Shown here one piece after another: positions 1 to 9,400 of a stretch of 44,841 nt of DNA. The notes beneath the pieces are model-generated. The model saw nothing but the letters and a program-made list of their open reading frames with translations. It did no database searches and was not told the origin of the DNA. The position numbers were made by a program, and so were the translations under genes. Positions within the stretch are counted from its first letter, which is position 1. Each line of letters starts with the position of its first letter. This DNA comes from Cyanobacteria bacterium DS2.3.42 (GTDB lineage: Bacteria; Cyanobacteriota; Vampirovibrionia; Obscuribacterales; Obscuribacteraceae), in the NCBI GenBank assembly GCA_013823055.1, contig PNLN01000175.1:1-44841 (forward strand), given 5' to 3'.

Positions 1-800
1 AAGCCATTTGCTCTCGCCATCATCTCGTGGTACGCATTGATTCCGAATTCACCAGCAGCGGCACTGGCGCCGATGATAGATCCAATCATCGGAATGTAGT
101 TAGCCGCTAACTGGGGATGTAACTTTACCCGTGATGCTTTCTCCAATGCCTGACCGCGATTTACCACCGATATGATAGAGCCGGACAAGCCCATTCCTGA
201 ATTTATCTCCTGAAAGAAGGCGTAGCGCCAGCCTTTCCAGCGACCTTGCTTTGCTACTTCCATGGTGTAGTGCAGATTGTATCGCTGCAATTCGATCTCC
301 TTGAGAAGAATTTGCTTTGTCAAATCATCAACTTGCCCGACCGCTTCCACAGGCGACACTGATGTATCACCTCTCAATACTGGGCGATCGCCTGTGACTT
401 GTGCAATTGCGGATGCAGAATTCGATGACGGTAATTCTGGCTGCGATGCAGCATCACTCGTAGCATCAACAATCGGAGCAACTTCTACTTGTAGAGTATC
501 GGTTTGCGGAGCCTTCGCCTGCGTACTGGGAGACGACGCGGCCGCTAACAAATCTTCAGCTATAGGAATCTCACCGAAATCAACACTGCTGCTTCCGGCT
601 TGAGTTCCGGGCAGAGCCGTCACCGCTGCAGTTTGATAGTCACTAGCGAAGCACGCTGAATTGGCCTGTATCAAAAACGATGCAGCCAGATATGTACAAA
701 CTATACTTTTACGACTGTTTTTCAATAACACTTGGAGATACCTGGATTTACAATGACAACCACAGCTCGTAGTTCGCGTGAAACACAGTTCAGTAGCCAT
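1..800 (-). CDS. Hypothetical secreted protein, C-terminus cut by window edge
   Basis: Reading the minus strand from 800, the frame stays open to the window edge (266 codons, no stop), so the gene is partial. The ATG at 800-798 has a good ribosome binding site (AAGGAG about 10 bases upstream). The N-terminus contains a Cys-rich patch (CGCHCK), a basic stretch and then a hydrophobic segment ending near ACFAS, which reads like a signal peptide with an unusually long n-region. Residues of about 60-150 are Ala/Ser/Pro/Thr-rich and probably disordered. A more conserved-looking part follows (EIELQRYNLHYTMEVAK, then RWKGWRYAFFQEINSGMG) with a small-residue hydrophobic stretch (IPMIGSIIGASAAAGEFG). 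I do not recognise the family. An exported or membrane-associated protein is inferred. Confidence 0.7.
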   Translation of the reverse strand, partial: MATELCFTRTTSCGCHCKSRYLQVLLKNSRKSIVCTYLAASFLIQANSACFASDYQTAAVTALPGTQAGSSSVDFGEIPIAEDLLAAASSPSTQAKAPQTDTLQVEVAPIVDATSDAASQPELPSSNSASAIAQVTGDRPVLRGDTSVSPVEAVGQVDDLTKQILLKEIELQRYNLHYTMEVAKQGRWKGWRYAFFQEINSGMGLSGSIISVVNRGQALEKASRVKLHPQLAANYIPMIGSIIGASAAAGEFGINAYHEMMARANG

Positions 801-890
801 ACTAATTTAGCTCCTTGACAGTTTTCAATGGCATAAATTCACGAGCCCTTTTATCAAGAAAGAGTCAAGGGAACCTTTCAACCCTGTGCC

Positions 891-1886
891 CTACTCATGC
901 AGTCTAAGTTTCACAAAAACAGGCAAATGATCGGATCCAATTGCCGGTCCGGCCCGGCGAGAATCAACACTAAACTCCCAGCTCACAAGTACATGGTCTA
1001 TCGGAATGAGCGGTGGGATTGGGAGAAACTTACTGACTCTGCCATTCCTGGCCGGCCATGAAGGTTGAGGGCCAAATCCTTGTTGTGTGTCCTTCAAACC
1101 AGCCTTCAGAAGTTTCTGGAATTTCGACGACCATGGACCGCAGTTCAAATCGCCAATGAAAATCTTCGGGCCCGATATCGCGCCGATCTCATCAGCCAGC
1201 AGATCTATCTCACTATTTCTCTCCTCGAATCCAGAAAGTGATTTCGGCGTGGTCGGATGCGCGATAATCACATTAATAATGCGATCCTTCACTTTTAACT
1301 CGGCAAACATTCTGGGATGGTGCGACTTTCCGAATGAAGCAATGCAGTCTTTCACGATTGGATATTTGCTGAAAAGCGCTAGTCCGGCACCTTCATTTAC
1401 AAATTTTCTAAATGGATATGGCTTCATGGTACCAGCAAGCGCATCTACCCACTTCTTATTTATTTCAACGATTGCCACCACATCCGGTTCACGTGTCCTA
1501 ACAATATCTTCAAACGATTTGTAATTATCATTGTGTTGGAATTCGGAGTTGAAGTTCAAAACACTGATGCTAATTTCTTTCGGTCTAGCAGAAAGATCTG
1601 CTGTTGAACCTCTACTAGGAAGGAACATCGCTGCTACTGGAATGGTGGACACAATTAACAAAATTAGGCTAAGCGCAAGTAAACGAAAAGCGCGTAACAC
1701 TCCTAGAATCAGCACGCAAATAGCCAGAATGAGCGGGTAGATCAATCTAAATTGGCTGAATTGGTCGAAAATCCAGACTCCAGGGACGAAACTGAGCAAA
1801 CCAAGAGCGGTCGTGCCAAAGACGACGGTCATCACGAGAATCTTCAGAATTCGCCAATTTCGTGAAACAGTAGCCTGGTCCGGCAA
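891..1886 (-). CDS. Membrane-anchored endonuclease/exonuclease/phosphatase (EEP) family protein
   Basis: A 331-residue protein with two to three hydrophobic segments in the first 100 residues (for example LVMTVVFGTTALGLLSFV and LIYPLILAICVLILGVL), followed by an EEP-fold domain. Visible family motifs are an N-terminal strand with Asn (VLNFNSE), the metal-binding Glu (VVAIVEINKKW), HPTTP, the catalytic FIGDLN motif, IDHVLVS and a C-terminal SDHLPV with the catalytic His. This architecture is known in YafD-like EEP proteins, which hydrolyse phosphodiesters. The real substrate is unknown, and topology suggests the domain faces the periplasm. The start is TTG at 1886, preceded by GGGGAGAGG. It is an isolated gene, with the truncated gene 90 bp downstream on the same strand. 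Confidence 0.88.
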   Translation of the reverse strand: MPDQATVSRNWRILKILVMTVVFGTTALGLLSFVPGVWIFDQFSQFRLIYPLILAICVLILGVLRAFRLLALSLILLIVSTIPVAAMFLPSRGSTADLSARPKEISISVLNFNSEFQHNDNYKSFEDIVRTREPDVVAIVEINKKWVDALAGTMKPYPFRKFVNEGAGLALFSKYPIVKDCIASFGKSHHPRMFAELKVKDRIINVIIAHPTTPKSLSGFEERNSEIDLLADEIGAISGPKIFIGDLNCGPWSSKFQKLLKAGLKDTQQGFGPQPSWPARNGRVSKFLPIPPLIPIDHVLVSWEFSVDSRRAGPAIGSDHLPVFVKLRLHE

Positions 1887-1992
1887 TTCGCCTCTCCCCT
1901 CAATTCGAGATTAATTCTAACCCGGTCGCAGAGCGAGAGATCTTACTAGTAGGAGGGAATAAGAAATTAGACCTATACTAGGATGTACATAA

Positions 1993-2694
1993 ATGACAGA
2001 AGAGACTCACGAACTCGCGGTTATTGACCTGCCAATCCTGAATCCAGATCATATCCAGCCGCAGGATTACCTGCGTCCTTTGATTGGCGCCACCATATAC
2101 GCTTTGGTTTTCACGGCGCCCGGCACGTTGATCGGTCTCAGTATGGGACTTGGGTTTACCAGGTTTATGTCCATGCAATTCGGCGTGGTGGCGATGATTG
2201 TGGGCTTGCTGTTGATCTCGGCGATGGTTCATCATGCCGTCTGGTTGCGCCGGCTAAGAAATCACGGTGCCAGCGCTTTTATATCGTACGAAGATCTGGA
2301 AATGCCGTTGGAAGAAGCGTTTGAATTATGTCTCGCTGCGACTACTCAATTGCCGAACTCAAAGATTGAAACATTCGAAGAATCAAAATGCATTGAGTTG
2401 CGAGTGAAAGGAAACTTCTGGGTGACAGTGGACCGCATGGTTGAAATTAAGTTCGAGAGTCTAGGAGAGAACAGAACACGAGTGTTGGTAGACTCCGCAT
2501 TTAAGCTCACCAGAGCGCGAACGCTGCTAATCAACAAAATATGGGGACCGAAGTGGACACCGATCGTTTTTCGTCTTGACGTACGAAAGAACAAGCAACT
2601 ACTTCAGAAAATCACTGAATATCTGCAAAGAGTTCCGGAATGGAATCACAAATACATTTATGGTGATTCCTTCGGCGGAGAGAAGGTCGCCTAA
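1993..2694 (+). CDS. Hypothetical two-TM membrane protein
   Basis: A 233-residue protein of unknown family. Two hydrophobic segments lie near the N-terminus (about 37-62, IGATIYALVFTAPGTLIGLS, and about 70-92, VVAMIVGLLLISAMV). A 140-residue soluble part follows, with mixed alpha/beta character (TTQLPNSKIETFEESKCIEL, then a WVTVDRMVEIKFES strand pair). The soluble part vaguely recalls lipid-binding or START-like folds, but I see no diagnostic motif. The ATG at 1993 has a weak AGGA 10 bases upstream. A stronger AGGAGGG at 1951-1957 is too far away to serve it. A TATACT at about 1973-1978 could be a -10, giving a very short leader. The gene diverges from the EEP gene. Confidence 0.75.
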   Translation: MTEETHELAVIDLPILNPDHIQPQDYLRPLIGATIYALVFTAPGTLIGLSMGLGFTRFMSMQFGVVAMIVGLLLISAMVHHAVWLRRLRNHGASAFISYEDLEMPLEEAFELCLAATTQLPNSKIETFEESKCIELRVKGNFWVTVDRMVEIKFESLGENRTRVLVDSAFKLTRARTLLINKIWGPKWTPIVFRLDVRKNKQLLQKITEYLQRVPEWNHKYIYGDSFGGEKVA

Positions 2695-2889
2695 CAACCG
2701 CACACCACTTGGCAAGCGCATGCGGTGCAAAATCCTTTCTGGTGAAGGATTAGCGCATAAGCACGTTTGGATTTCACTGCCAACTTTAACTGTTTCTCAC
2801 AGCTATCAAGCGAGCGTCAATGGTTATGCCTCAAGGAGGCTCCAGCGGCAGGAAAGAGGATTAGATCGAATCAATAAACATCAAGTGAT

Positions 2890-2919
2890 TCCAAGTTGTT
2901 TTTACGCGCGGGTTATAAT
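2890..2919 (+). promoter_or_regulatory. Putative promoter (-10 TATAAT) for the 2951 gene
   Basis: A consensus TATAAT at 2914-2919, preceded by GG, lies about 30 bases before the ATG at 2951. No good TTGACA sits 17 bases upstream (the sequence there is CCAAGT). The rest of the 256-bp gap holds a 7-bp inverted repeat, AATCCTT/AAGGATT at 2731-2737 and 2745-2751, just after the preceding gene. It could be a weak hairpin but lacks a T-tract. Confidence 0.35.
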
Positions 2920-2950
2920 CTATGGCTTTTGAGCGCCTTCAGGCCAGTCA

Positions 2951-3898
2951 ATGCCATCGTATTTGATACTGCGAATAGTCAGCTTTTTCATCGCATTTTG
3001 CGTGCCGATTCTTTTCGTAAGTCCAAAGCTGTTTGCGATTGTATTGGTTCCCCTCACAATCGCTCACTACTTTCTGGCTGTACCTTATTCGAAGAAGCAC
3101 ATCGCAAATGTAATGAAGCGCCGCTCTACAAGCGTTTACTTCATGACCTTAGTTGCGGGTTCACTCATCTTAGCTGCACAAAAAGATGCGAACCCACTCT
3201 TCTTTATGTTCGGAATTCATTACGTCTTCACTGAAGTCTATTTGATGTACGACAATGTCATGCCGAACCGATGGAGAGACACACGAGCCCTCAGAGTTGC
3301 TTCCATCCTTTGTAATTCATTTGCCTATTTCGCGGCCATTAAAACACACTGGTTTCATCAGAACCACCTGATGTCAAACTTCATCTGGATTGGATACGCA
3401 GTTAGCGGCTGTGTATTTGTTTACCAACTTCTAAGAATGAAAAATAGCCTGAGCAGGCAGCAAATACTGCACGCATGCATTTTCGAGACTTTAGGACTAG
3501 CATTAGTGATTCTGGGAAGGTTTCACCCAATTTCTGTTGTGAGTTTCATCTACTATCACATCGTCTTTTGGATCCTTTATCCCAGTTATAAAATGATTCA
3601 ACATAGGCAAATCAAACCGCTAACAATTTTTCTGACCTCAAACATCGGTCTGGCCTTGGTATTGATGATGATTTCGCCGTTAAGCCGACTTCCGTTCCAT
3701 CTGAATTTTATGCAATGGGTCATGTTGTTCAACGGCGGAGCACTCGTGCATATCATCACGTCGTTCGGCATGACGACCGCACAGCCTGGCTGGATTACAA
3801 GGATTTTTCATCCTGACTTTACGCGCAGGGATGACTCTGCTGCTAACCCTGCATTAGTTGCAGCTCCCGTTGTTCGCGAGAAAGTATTACAAAACTGA
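2951..3898 (+). CDS. Hypothetical multi-pass membrane protein
   Basis: A 315-residue, strongly hydrophobic protein with about eight predicted membrane segments (for example LRIVSFFIAFCVPILFVS, TSVYFMTLVAGSLILAA, FLTSNIGLALVLMMISPL). Histidines recur at or near segment ends: IAHYF, SKKHIA, GIHYVFTEVYL, YYHIVFWILYP and VHIITSFG. This could mean a His-rich intramembrane site, but I cannot assign a family. The ATG at 2951 is the first start in the frame and has only a weak Shine-Dalgarno. It follows the 1993 gene by 256 bp and precedes the SGNH/MBOAT pair. Whether it belongs to the same pathway is not shown by the sequence. Confidence 0.75.
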   Translation: MPSYLILRIVSFFIAFCVPILFVSPKLFAIVLVPLTIAHYFLAVPYSKKHIANVMKRRSTSVYFMTLVAGSLILAAQKDANPLFFMFGIHYVFTEVYLMYDNVMPNRWRDTRALRVASILCNSFAYFAAIKTHWFHQNHLMSNFIWIGYAVSGCVFVYQLLRMKNSLSRQQILHACIFETLGLALVILGRFHPISVVSFIYYHIVFWILYPSYKMIQHRQIKPLTIFLTSNIGLALVLMMISPLSRLPFHLNFMQWVMLFNGGALVHIITSFGMTTAQPGWITRIFHPDFTRRDDSAANPALVAAPVVREKVLQN

Positions 3899-4005
3899 TT
3901 GCATCAAATCGTTCAATAACCGTCACAGGCAATCCAAACAGGCTCGAATTTTTAACGAGATGTCATAAGGAAAACGCCACAAAATGTTAGTATTCACGAG
4001 CCAAA

Positions 4006-5256
4006 ATGATGTCGAAGCCTGGCGTGGGGAGTCTTGTGAGCAAAAGCACTGCCACGATTACAGATAGGGTTCGTCCAGATTCCCTCTCTGAAGAATTGCA
4101 GGACCAGTTAACCATTCGGGAGATCAGTAAGGTCCCGAACATTGGACTGCGTCTTCCTATGTCGAAATCCAGCCTTCGCAAATTCTGCGCCGCGTTGCTT
4201 GCAATTTTTGTGTTTCTTCTTGTCGCTGAGGGGCTCGCGCGCGCCGTCATATGCGTTATCGATCCAATTCAATTCGGATCTGCAGAATTCGATGCAAAAA
4301 TGCGCCTCGCCAAGACGCCTGTGCCCGCGGGTAAGCCATGCATCTATTTCGCCGGTTCGTCGCAATCCAGCCGCGCAGTTTACGCAGATCTGATTGCCGC
4401 GCAGCTGCAAAAGGCGGGACACGATGTTGTAGTAAAAAATATCGCATGCTGTGGGAGTTTTCCGATAGAGCAATTGATGATCCTGGAGCACGCTCTAAAG
4501 ACGTCTCCGGGTCCGGCAATAGTGATCAGTGAATGCAACCAGACCGGATTTTCGACATCCGAATCTTTCCTCAACAGTTATAGTCGACACTTCACAAAGT
4601 CTCTGTACATGAAAAACATGCACTCAGACTGGCCAATTCTCAAGCGCTTTGATTTGTGGATGAAGCAAAACATCTACCTTGTCCGGTATAGAACGATTTT
4701 GAAAGAACGGCTGGTGCAATTGCCGGCCAATATTTTTTCTCCTGGAGAATCGCACTGGAAAAGACAACTCACGGGTACAGCCTCTACGGCGATCTCACCG
4801 GCAGGGTGGGCACCAAACTATCTGGTACCTTCAGAGAAAGTACATTTGAATTTCGATATGGTTAAAAGCTTGCTCGAAAGCAACGCTTTCGAGCCGAAGG
4901 GAGAGACGGAAAAAAAGCGAACCAGATACCCCCTGACGAAAAAGTTTTTTGACCTGGCAAAACAACGAAATCTGAAGACGGCGATGCTGTGGCTGCCCCT
5001 GCATCCAAACTACCAAGCCTACTTCAACAAAGAGATGAAGACAAACGATAGAGCAGTGCAGGCACGCATGGAAAACGCTGCAAGGCTAGAGAATTGCCCA
5101 CTGATAGACGTGCATGACTACGGGGTTGATGAAGACTTCACAGATTCATTCCACGTCACTGCCGGCGGAGCCGTTGAGATTTCGAAAAAGATTGCAGACC
5201 AGTTGCTTGCACAAAAAGAAGTTTTCCTTAAACCACTTGCGGATGATGTGCGATGA
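4006..5256 (+). CDS. SGNH-like protein paired with MBOAT acyltransferase (AlgJ/AlgX-like role)
   Basis: A 416-residue protein with one N-terminal membrane anchor (CAALLAIFVFLLVAEGLARA) followed by a soluble domain presumed periplasmic. SGNH-type signatures are visible: an N-terminal block FAGSSQSSRA carrying the Ser, and a C-terminal D-x-x-H block (DSFHVTAGG, His383). It overlaps the downstream MBOAT gene by four bases (ATGA), so the two are translationally coupled. In alginate and similar systems, an MBOAT protein moves acyl groups across the membrane and an SGNH partner transfers them to a polysaccharide. That role is inferred here from the pairing. The ATG at 4159, right before the anchor (MSKSSLRK), is an equally plausible start, and neither start has a clear ribosome binding site. 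No polysaccharide synthase is nearby. Confidence 0.8.
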   Translation: MMSKPGVGSLVSKSTATITDRVRPDSLSEELQDQLTIREISKVPNIGLRLPMSKSSLRKFCAALLAIFVFLLVAEGLARAVICVIDPIQFGSAEFDAKMRLAKTPVPAGKPCIYFAGSSQSSRAVYADLIAAQLQKAGHDVVVKNIACCGSFPIEQLMILEHALKTSPGPAIVISECNQTGFSTSESFLNSYSRHFTKSLYMKNMHSDWPILKRFDLWMKQNIYLVRYRTILKERLVQLPANIFSPGESHWKRQLTGTASTAISPAGWAPNYLVPSEKVHLNFDMVKSLLESNAFEPKGETEKKRTRYPLTKKFFDLAKQRNLKTAMLWLPLHPNYQAYFNKEMKTNDRAVQARMENAARLENCPLIDVHDYGVDEDFTDSFHVTAGGAVEISKKIADQLLAQKEVFLKPLADDVR

Positions 5257-6704
5257 ATTTCGTATCCAGTCAATTCGTAGTACTTATGGTGGTCACATGG
5301 CTGCTGTTCATGGCTATACCAGCGCGTTTTCGCTGGCTGTTGCTGCTTGCTGCCAGTTATGTATTTTACGCATCATGGAGCATTCCATTTGTTGCTGTCA
5401 TTTTGATCACTACCACTGTCGACTATCTAGCCAGCAAAATTATTTACGCAAATGCTTCTCCATCATTTCGCAAACTCACGCTGTGGACGGCTATCCTGAT
5501 TAATTTGGCTGTTCTCGCTTACTTCAAATATTCCAATTTTTTCCTCGATATCAATGCTTCGCTGATGCAGCTGTTCGGCGTCAGCAATGCCTTGCCGGCT
5601 CACGTGGAATTACTGTTGCCGCTCGGCATTTCTTACTATACGTTCGAAGCTATAAGCTATGTTGTCGATGTTTATCGCGGGCAAAAACCAGCGGCAAATT
5701 GGCTGTCGTACAACTTTTACATCATGTATTTCCCGCATTTGATTTCCGGTCCGATTGTTCGCTTCAACGAACTGTGGCCGCAGTATATGAATGGTATTCA
5801 AAGACCCACATTGGAGCGTCTGGGTAAAGGTCTCGAGCTGATTATCTTGGGCTATTTTTTCAAGGTCATTATTGCAGACAGCTGTGCATCCCTTTCCGAT
5901 CCCGTATACTCAAACCCGGCTGCTGCAAACGTTTTAAGCACATATGTCGGTGTCCTCGCTTTTACAGTTCAACTGTATTTCGATTTTCTCGGCTACACAC
6001 ATATAGCTCGCGGCAGCTCACTTCTCTTCAATCTAAAACTGCCAATCAACTTCAATCATCCGCTCAATTCAGCCAATATGGCCGACTTCTGGCAACGCTG
6101 GCAGATTTCGCTGTCGCGGTGGTTACATGACTATCTCTTTGTTCCGCTGGGTGGTTCGAGAAAGTCGTTTCCTCGGACATTTTTCAATATTTTCATTACT
6201 CTACTGGTCGCGGGAATTTGGCACGGAGCCGGTTGGACATACGTTTCAATGGGCGTGTTCTTCGGACTAACAGTCGGCGGATACCACGCCTGGCGAAGGT
6301 TGCGCAAAAAGCTCTTCAAATCACGCGATAGAGCGATCATCAATCATCCAGTCTACGCTTTTACTGCCGAAAAACTTACATTCACAATGGCAGTTTTTTT
6401 CGGCATATTTTTCCGCGCGCCCGATATGCAGACTTTGCAAATAATTTTTCAACGCTTACTTGAATTCCCACAACTGGCGGCTCAAGTAAAGTTGTCCATG
6501 GGCACCAATCATTACACGGATATCGGTGTGTTTTTCGCTATGTTAGCAATCCTGCAACTTGGACCGTGGGCAGCAAGACTGTATGAACGAGTCTTCGTGC
6601 CGCTGCCATACTGGATGAAACTCCAAACAGCTACCGCTGTTGTGTTGTTGTGCTGGATATATTGTGCGGAGTACACGCCTCCGTTTATTTACTTTCAATT
6701 CTAG
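5253..6704 (+). CDS. MBOAT family O-acyltransferase (AlgI/DltB-like)
   Basis: A 483-residue polytopic membrane protein with the standard length and order of the AlgI/DltB group. Diagnostic blocks are PHLISGPIVRFNELWPQ, FWQRWQISLSRWLHDYLF, VPLGGSR and AGIWHGAGWTYV. The last contains the catalytic His (His324) expected in the intramembrane tunnel. Members move acyl groups, usually acetyl, from a cytoplasmic donor across the membrane for attachment to exported glycans or teichoic acids. The four-base overlap with the SGNH-like gene upstream makes O-acetylation of an exopolysaccharide or wall glycan the likely job. The acceptor cannot be inferred from this window. Confidence 0.93.
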   Translation: MNFVSSQFVVLMVVTWLLFMAIPARFRWLLLLAASYVFYASWSIPFVAVILITTTVDYLASKIIYANASPSFRKLTLWTAILINLAVLAYFKYSNFFLDINASLMQLFGVSNALPAHVELLLPLGISYYTFEAISYVVDVYRGQKPAANWLSYNFYIMYFPHLISGPIVRFNELWPQYMNGIQRPTLERLGKGLELIILGYFFKVIIADSCASLSDPVYSNPAAANVLSTYVGVLAFTVQLYFDFLGYTHIARGSSLLFNLKLPINFNHPLNSANMADFWQRWQISLSRWLHDYLFVPLGGSRKSFPRTFFNIFITLLVAGIWHGAGWTYVSMGVFFGLTVGGYHAWRRLRKKLFKSRDRAIINHPVYAFTAEKLTFTMAVFFGIFFRAPDMQTLQIIFQRLLEFPQLAAQVKLSMGTNHYTDIGVFFAMLAILQLGPWAARLYERVFVPLPYWMKLQTATAVVLLCWIYCAEYTPPFIYFQF

Positions 6705-6718
6705 ACAGACAAGTTAAT

Positions 6719-7411
6719 TCAGATGCGGAGTGTCTTAACAGTTCCGGCACTGCCTATGATCACGCGCTCGACAATGTCGACAAATAAACCGTGTTCAACT
6801 ATTCCTGGCACCGCGGACAGTTGCTGAGCCAAGGCTCTTGGATCGGCGATCAAACCAAAGTCACAGTCCAAGATCCAATTGTTTTCATCAGTAAGGAAAA
6901 CGGCTCCCTCTCGTTTTCTGAGCACACTTGCCGCACCCATATCTTTGATTGTTTGCTGAATCAATCCGCAAGCGAATGGAACTATCTCAATGGGAAGATG
7001 GAATTTTCCCAGGCGCTCTACAACTTTTTTCTCGTCAACGATAATCACAACTTGCTTCGACGCGAAGGCGACGATTTTCTCGCGCAACAGTGCGCCTCCG
7101 CCGCCCTTGATCAAGCAAAGCGAAGGTTCAACTTCATCAGCACCATCAATGTCCAGATCGAGCGTCGGATAGTCATCCAATGAAACAATCGGAATCCCGA
7201 CACTTTCAGCCAACGCTGCTGTTGAATTAGATGTCGGAACACCTTTGATCTTGAGACCCTGCTTCACCCGCTGCCCGAGCAACTGCACCGCAAACACTGC
7301 CGTTGATCCGGTGCCAAGTCCAAGCACCATGCCGTCGGTCACGAGTTCCACTGCCGCTTTCGCTGCTAATTGTTTTTCGTCGTCAGCATTCATGTTGTAG
7401 CACACTTCCAT
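6719..7411 (-). CDS. rpiA: Ribose-5-phosphate isomerase A
   Basis: A 230-residue protein of normal RpiA length. It interconverts ribose-5-phosphate and ribulose-5-phosphate in the cytoplasmic pentose phosphate pathway. Family motifs are LGLGTGST near the N-terminus (phosphate binding), DLDIDGADEV with the catalytic acidic residues, KGGGGALLREK with the catalytic Lys and Glu, and VVIIVDEKKVV. The ORF opens at 7411 (MEVCYN). The ATG at 7393 (MNADDEKQ) is also possible, with GGAAG about 11 bases upstream. The gene converges on the MBOAT gene with only 14 bases between stops, and lies 17 bases downstream of the kinase gene on the same strand. Confidence 0.96.
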   Translation of the reverse strand: MEVCYNMNADDEKQLAAKAAVELVTDGMVLGLGTGSTAVFAVQLLGQRVKQGLKIKGVPTSNSTAALAESVGIPIVSLDDYPTLDLDIDGADEVEPSLCLIKGGGGALLREKIVAFASKQVVIIVDEKKVVERLGKFHLPIEIVPFACGLIQQTIKDMGAASVLRKREGAVFLTDENNWILDCDFGLIADPRALAQQLSAVPGIVEHGLFVDIVERVIIGSAGTVKTLRI

Positions 7412-7428
7412 TCTTTTTCTGTATCACA

Positions 7429-9264
7429 CTAGTTTGGCGGGAGAACAACTTTCTCCCATTGCTTTCTCAGATTCTCGTTTTTCAAATCCGTCTGACGATC
7501 GCTTTCTCTTTCGATTGCAGCGGCTTTTTCTTTTCTCGCTTTTTCGTCTCGCTCCCGCTTTTTCTTTTCTTGAAGAATACGATTCAAATCGCCTGTAGCT
7601 TTCTTCATCGACTCATATTGTTTTTGCCTTCCGTAAAACTCCGCCATTGCATGAACAACTTCAGCATCGTCGGATTGAATCGCCTGAGCTCTCTTCAAGT
7701 AGCTGTCCGCCTCGGCAATATGTCCTTCCTCCTCTTCAATTTTGCTGAGTTCAAGCAGAACAAGCTTCTTAGGTTTGGGTCTCGGGATCATCAAAGCAAA
7801 TTCTAGCGCCTTTAGATAGTAACCTTTTGCATCATGCGAATTTATATGAGTGTACTTGCTGCTGAAGCCTAACTTATAATTGGCATCATATTTGGCCTCG
7901 ACAGCAGACTTATCTGTAAGCGGAAGCGGCATGTCGGCTACTTCCTGATAGTAACGTCGTGCAGCTGATCTATTTTGAGCACCGGCCTCGCAATCACCAA
8001 GATCGACCTTCAAAGCGGCAATGTATGTAGGCGATTCTTTCGCGGCAATCGCCAACTCAAGAGCCTTAGTCAAGTCACTGCGCGCCTGGTCGAGCTTTCC
8101 TTCCTTAAAATTTTTCCGTGCAGTCCAGCGCAAAGCTCTTGCTTGTTCATGTTGCGTTTGTTTTAGGATGATCGCAGCTTGTTTTTCATTCTCCTCATTA
8201 CCGCGCAAGTAAGTTGTGTATACAACAGCTCCGGCACTCAAGGTCATTACCGCGATTGCAAGTGCGATTATGATCCGGCTAATGGATGCATTTCCCGTTA
8301 CTTTGAGTCCGAGAAATAGTCTCTCTAATTCTTTGCGCACGGAAAGCGTATCAGGATATCTGTCTTCCGGTTTTTTCTCCAGGCACTTCATGACGATTTT
8401 GTCGATCGACTCAATTTCTTTGATGTTGCGGCAAACGTTTGTCAAAGATTGAGGCCTTTCTTGCAGGTGTTTGACTATGGTGGCAAGTGCATTTTCACCG
8501 GCTAGTGGAGGTTTGCCCGCAAGAGCCTCATACATTACACAGCCAAGTGAGTACACGTCCGAGCGTGAATCGACCTTACTACCGGAACACTGCTCAGGGC
8601 TCATGTAGAGCGGACTGCCAAATACTTCTCCTGTTTTTGTCAGTGCTTGATCATCATTGTTTTCAATTTTTGCAATGCCGAAATCAACAAGCTTAAGCAC
8701 CTCTTGACCCTTCTCCTGACAGAGCACAAAATTGCTCGGTTTAATATCGCGATGGACAACATTATTTTCGTGAGCGTGACTGAGCGCATCGCAAGCCTGG
8801 ACCATAATCGCCAGCCACCGGCCGACTTGAAGCCCGCCTTCTTTTTTGATTTCGCTTGAGAGCGGAAACCCTTCGAGATAGCTCATCACAAGGTATGGCA
8901 TGCCGTCTTCTGTGATATTGAAGTCGTGCACTTTGACGATGTTTGGGTGTTCCAGTCTGCTGGCTGCCTTTGCCTCTTGTTGAAAACGCATCGAATCGAT
9001 CTGGTTGGAACCACCTTGAGGAAGCAAAAGTTTGAGCGCCACAAACCTATCTAACGCCAGATCATGCGCCTTATAAACAACGCTCATGCCACCGGTGCCG
9101 AGCTTTTCTTTGAGCTCATATTTGCCAAGCCGCGTGCCTTCGACCGGAATTTTTTGATCACCGCCGGAAGAACTCACAGCGACAAGCGTTGACTCGCCAT
9201 CAGCATCGGCGCCCACGACCGACTTTGCGAACTCAGTTGGCTCGATCGGGTCTCCAGGAGACAT
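7429..9264 (-). CDS. Membrane Ser/Thr protein kinase with C-terminal TPR-like region
   Basis: A 611-residue Hanks-type kinase. The kinase domain spans about 49-318: glycine loop LGTGGMSVVY (55-64), Lys78 in VALKLL, catalytic HRDIKPSN (His171, Asp173), DFG at 194-196 and the activation segment ending SPEQ. A single membrane segment follows at about 329-352 (IIIALAIAVMTLSAGAVVYT). The outer region of about 250 residues reads as tetratricopeptide-type helices (GKLDQARSDLTKALELA, GHIAEADSYLKRAQAI) and ends in a charged coiled coil rich in Lys, Glu and Arg. Kinases of this layout sense extracytoplasmic conditions through the outer region, which is an inference here. It diverges from the TPR-matrixin gene and may be co-transcribed with rpiA. 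Confidence 0.93.
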   Translation of the reverse strand: MSPGDPIEPTEFAKSVVGADADGESTLVAVSSSGGDQKIPVEGTRLGKYELKEKLGTGGMSVVYKAHDLALDRFVALKLLLPQGGSNQIDSMRFQQEAKAASRLEHPNIVKVHDFNITEDGMPYLVMSYLEGFPLSSEIKKEGGLQVGRWLAIMVQACDALSHAHENNVVHRDIKPSNFVLCQEKGQEVLKLVDFGIAKIENNDDQALTKTGEVFGSPLYMSPEQCSGSKVDSRSDVYSLGCVMYEALAGKPPLAGENALATIVKHLQERPQSLTNVCRNIKEIESIDKIVMKCLEKKPEDRYPDTLSVRKELERLFLGLKVTGNASISRIIIALAIAVMTLSAGAVVYTTYLRGNEENEKQAAIILKQTQHEQARALRWTARKNFKEGKLDQARSDLTKALELAIAAKESPTYIAALKVDLGDCEAGAQNRSAARRYYQEVADMPLPLTDKSAVEAKYDANYKLGFSSKYTHINSHDAKGYYLKALEFALMIPRPKPKKLVLLELSKIEEEEGHIAEADSYLKRAQAIQSDDAEVVHAMAEFYGRQKQYESMKKATGDLNRILQEKKKRERDEKARKEKAAAIERESDRQTDLKNENLRKQWEKVVLPPN

Positions 9265-9400
9265 GACACCTCATGAACATCAAGACAGACAAGAATTTCA
9301 GCACAAATCCCCCAATAGAATATACCCACCTGCCTGAAGTGAGTTCAAACAGGGTACTGTTATTGAGGAACCGGTTTAATATCACTCACTTCTAAAACTT

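Noticed and set aside
3984-4070. Small upstream frame (ATG 3984, AAGGA upstream) overlapping the SGNH start
   Set aside because: Only about 27 codons and out of frame with the SGNH gene; could be a leader peptide but nothing else supports it.
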